Position numbers and translations under genes: made by a program. The notes beneath the pieces were generated by a model. The model did no database searches. It had not been told where the DNA came from and worked only from the letters and a program-made list of their open reading frames with translations. A stretch of 14,919 nucleotides of DNA from Dechloromonas sp. (GTDB lineage: Bacteria; Pseudomonadota; Gammaproteobacteria; Burkholderiales; Rhodocyclaceae): contig JAFLDQ010000081.1 of the NCBI GenBank assembly GCA_017302355.1, positions 1 to 14,919 on the forward strand, given 5' to 3'. Of the stretch, positions 14,484-14,919 are shown piece by piece (the stretch's first letter is position 1; each line of letters opens with the position of its first letter).

Positions 14484-14548
14484 ATTTACACGGTAACACC
14501 GGCATCAACCGGCCAGTGAAGCAGCACACGACGGTCATTGAAACCCAC

Positions 14549-14919
14549 TCAGGTCGACGCAAGTTCCTTCGGCAACGGGAACGAAACGCCCTCCTCGACA
14601 CCGATCGCCTGCGCCACTTCCGCCCCGGTAATCCGGCTGATGCGGTCGACGACCCGCCGGACCAGTATTTCGGGGGCGGAGGCGCCGGCGGTGACGCCGA
14701 TCTTCTGCCTGCCGGCCAGCCATTTCGGATCGATCTCTTCCGGGCCGTCGATCAGGTGGCCATCGACGCCGCGGGCAATCGCCACTTCCTTAAGGCGCCG
14801 TGAGTTGGAACTGTTCGGGCTGCCGACGACGATGACCAGGTCGCACTGTTCGGCCAGCGCCTTGACGGCGTCCTGGCGGTTCTGCGTCGCGTAGCAGATG
14901 TCGTCCTTCTTCGGACCCT
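14549..14919 (-). CDS. ispH: 4-hydroxy-3-methylbut-2-enyl diphosphate reductase, C-terminal part cut by window edge
   Basis: The last 122 codons are in the window. They read GPKKDDICYATQNRQDAVKAL, with the third cysteine ligand of the iron-sulfur cluster (E. coli Cys197), SPNSSNSRRLKE in the substrate pocket, LIDGPEEIDPKWLAGRQ, GVTAGASAPEILV with the active-site serine, and the standard family end EEGVSFPLPKEL before the stop. IspH makes IPP and DMAPP in the last step of the MEP isoprenoid pathway and is essential in most bacteria that have it. Unlike the two relics at 10527 and 12317, all key residues seen here are intact, so this is the working copy. In Pseudomonas it directly neighbours the minor pilin cluster; here an ATPase gene follows instead. 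Confidence 0.96.
   Translation of the reverse strand, partial: GPKKDDICYATQNRQDAVKALAEQCDLVIVVGSPNSSNSRRLKEVAIARGVDGHLIDGPEEIDPKWLAGRQKIGVTAGASAPEILVRRVVDRISRITGAEVAQAIGVEEGVSFPLPKELAST

Larger units (their letters stand above)
10183..14548. other. Accessory island between the pil cluster and ispH
   Basis: This stretch separates the pilus operon from ispH, which are direct neighbours in Pseudomonas and related bacteria. It carries three DUF4143-type ATPase genes (one broken), a Phd/PIN pair and two degenerate ispH tails, with genes on both strands and AT-rich promoter patches (12240-12280, 12480-12540) that differ from the surrounding DNA. I see no integrase, transposase or tRNA inside it. 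The left edge is uncertain because the TonB-like gene could belong to either side. Confidence 0.55.

Noticed and set aside
10183..14548. Integrase, tRNA target or IS ends that would explain the island
   Set aside because: No frame in the island resembles an integrase or transposase, and no tRNA-like sequence was seen.
14459..14803. 114-codon plus-strand frame over the ispH end
   Set aside because: Antisense to ispH. Its protein resembles the tail of the chimeric frame at 10216-11022 only because both are antisense to the same gene.
1..14919. CRISPR array
   Set aside because: No regularly spaced short repeats; repeated motifs in pilY1 come from Thr/Asn-rich coding sequence.

Overview
The window looks like a chromosomal segment from a high-GC betaproteobacterium. 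A Rhodocyclales or Accumulibacter-type lineage is my best guess; this rests on the style of the IspH, PilE and S20 proteins and was not checked by search. The backbone is an essential gene (rpsT), a complete minor-pilin and PilY1 operon, and the 3' part of ispH, all on the minus strand. In Pseudomonas and relatives ispH sits directly beside the minor pilin cluster. Here the two are separated by about 5 kb of accessory DNA.

Layout. 1-110: start of an IS256-type transposase gene, cut by the window edge. 207-1008: a two-gene unit, a 110-aa protein overlapping a DUF6036-type nucleotidyltransferase whose C-terminus looks shortened next to the IS. 1063-1450: rpsT (S20) with a terminator, a promoter and a hairpin. 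1476-9417: type IV pilus operon read right to left as pilE, fimT, pilV, pilW, pilX, pilY1, with very tight spacing. 9586-10182: a divergent TonB-C-like membrane protein. 10201-14548: accessory island. 14549-14919: C-terminal third of the real ispH, running off the edge.

The island holds three genes for AAA_14/DUF4143 ATPases (one broken after 104 residues, two intact), a Phd-type antitoxin with a PIN-type toxin, and two further copies of the ispH 3' region. All three ispH segments lie in the same orientation. One (10527-11010) is about 91% identical to the real gene over 330 ungapped positions. The other (12317-12436) is about 74% identical over 120. Island genes sit between successive ispH tails, as if accessory genes had been inserted behind ispH several times or brought in with a foreign ispH end. 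The two best copies form a direct repeat 4,063 bp apart that could loop out most of the island.

How the genes work together. The pil operon supplies the minor pilins and the PilY1 tip adhesin that prime type IV pilus assembly. The PIN toxin lacks the first catalytic aspartate, so the toxin-antitoxin pair may be enzymatically dead although its promoter and operator look intact. Each of the three ATPase genes has a short palindrome at its start, consistent with, but not proof of, local repression.
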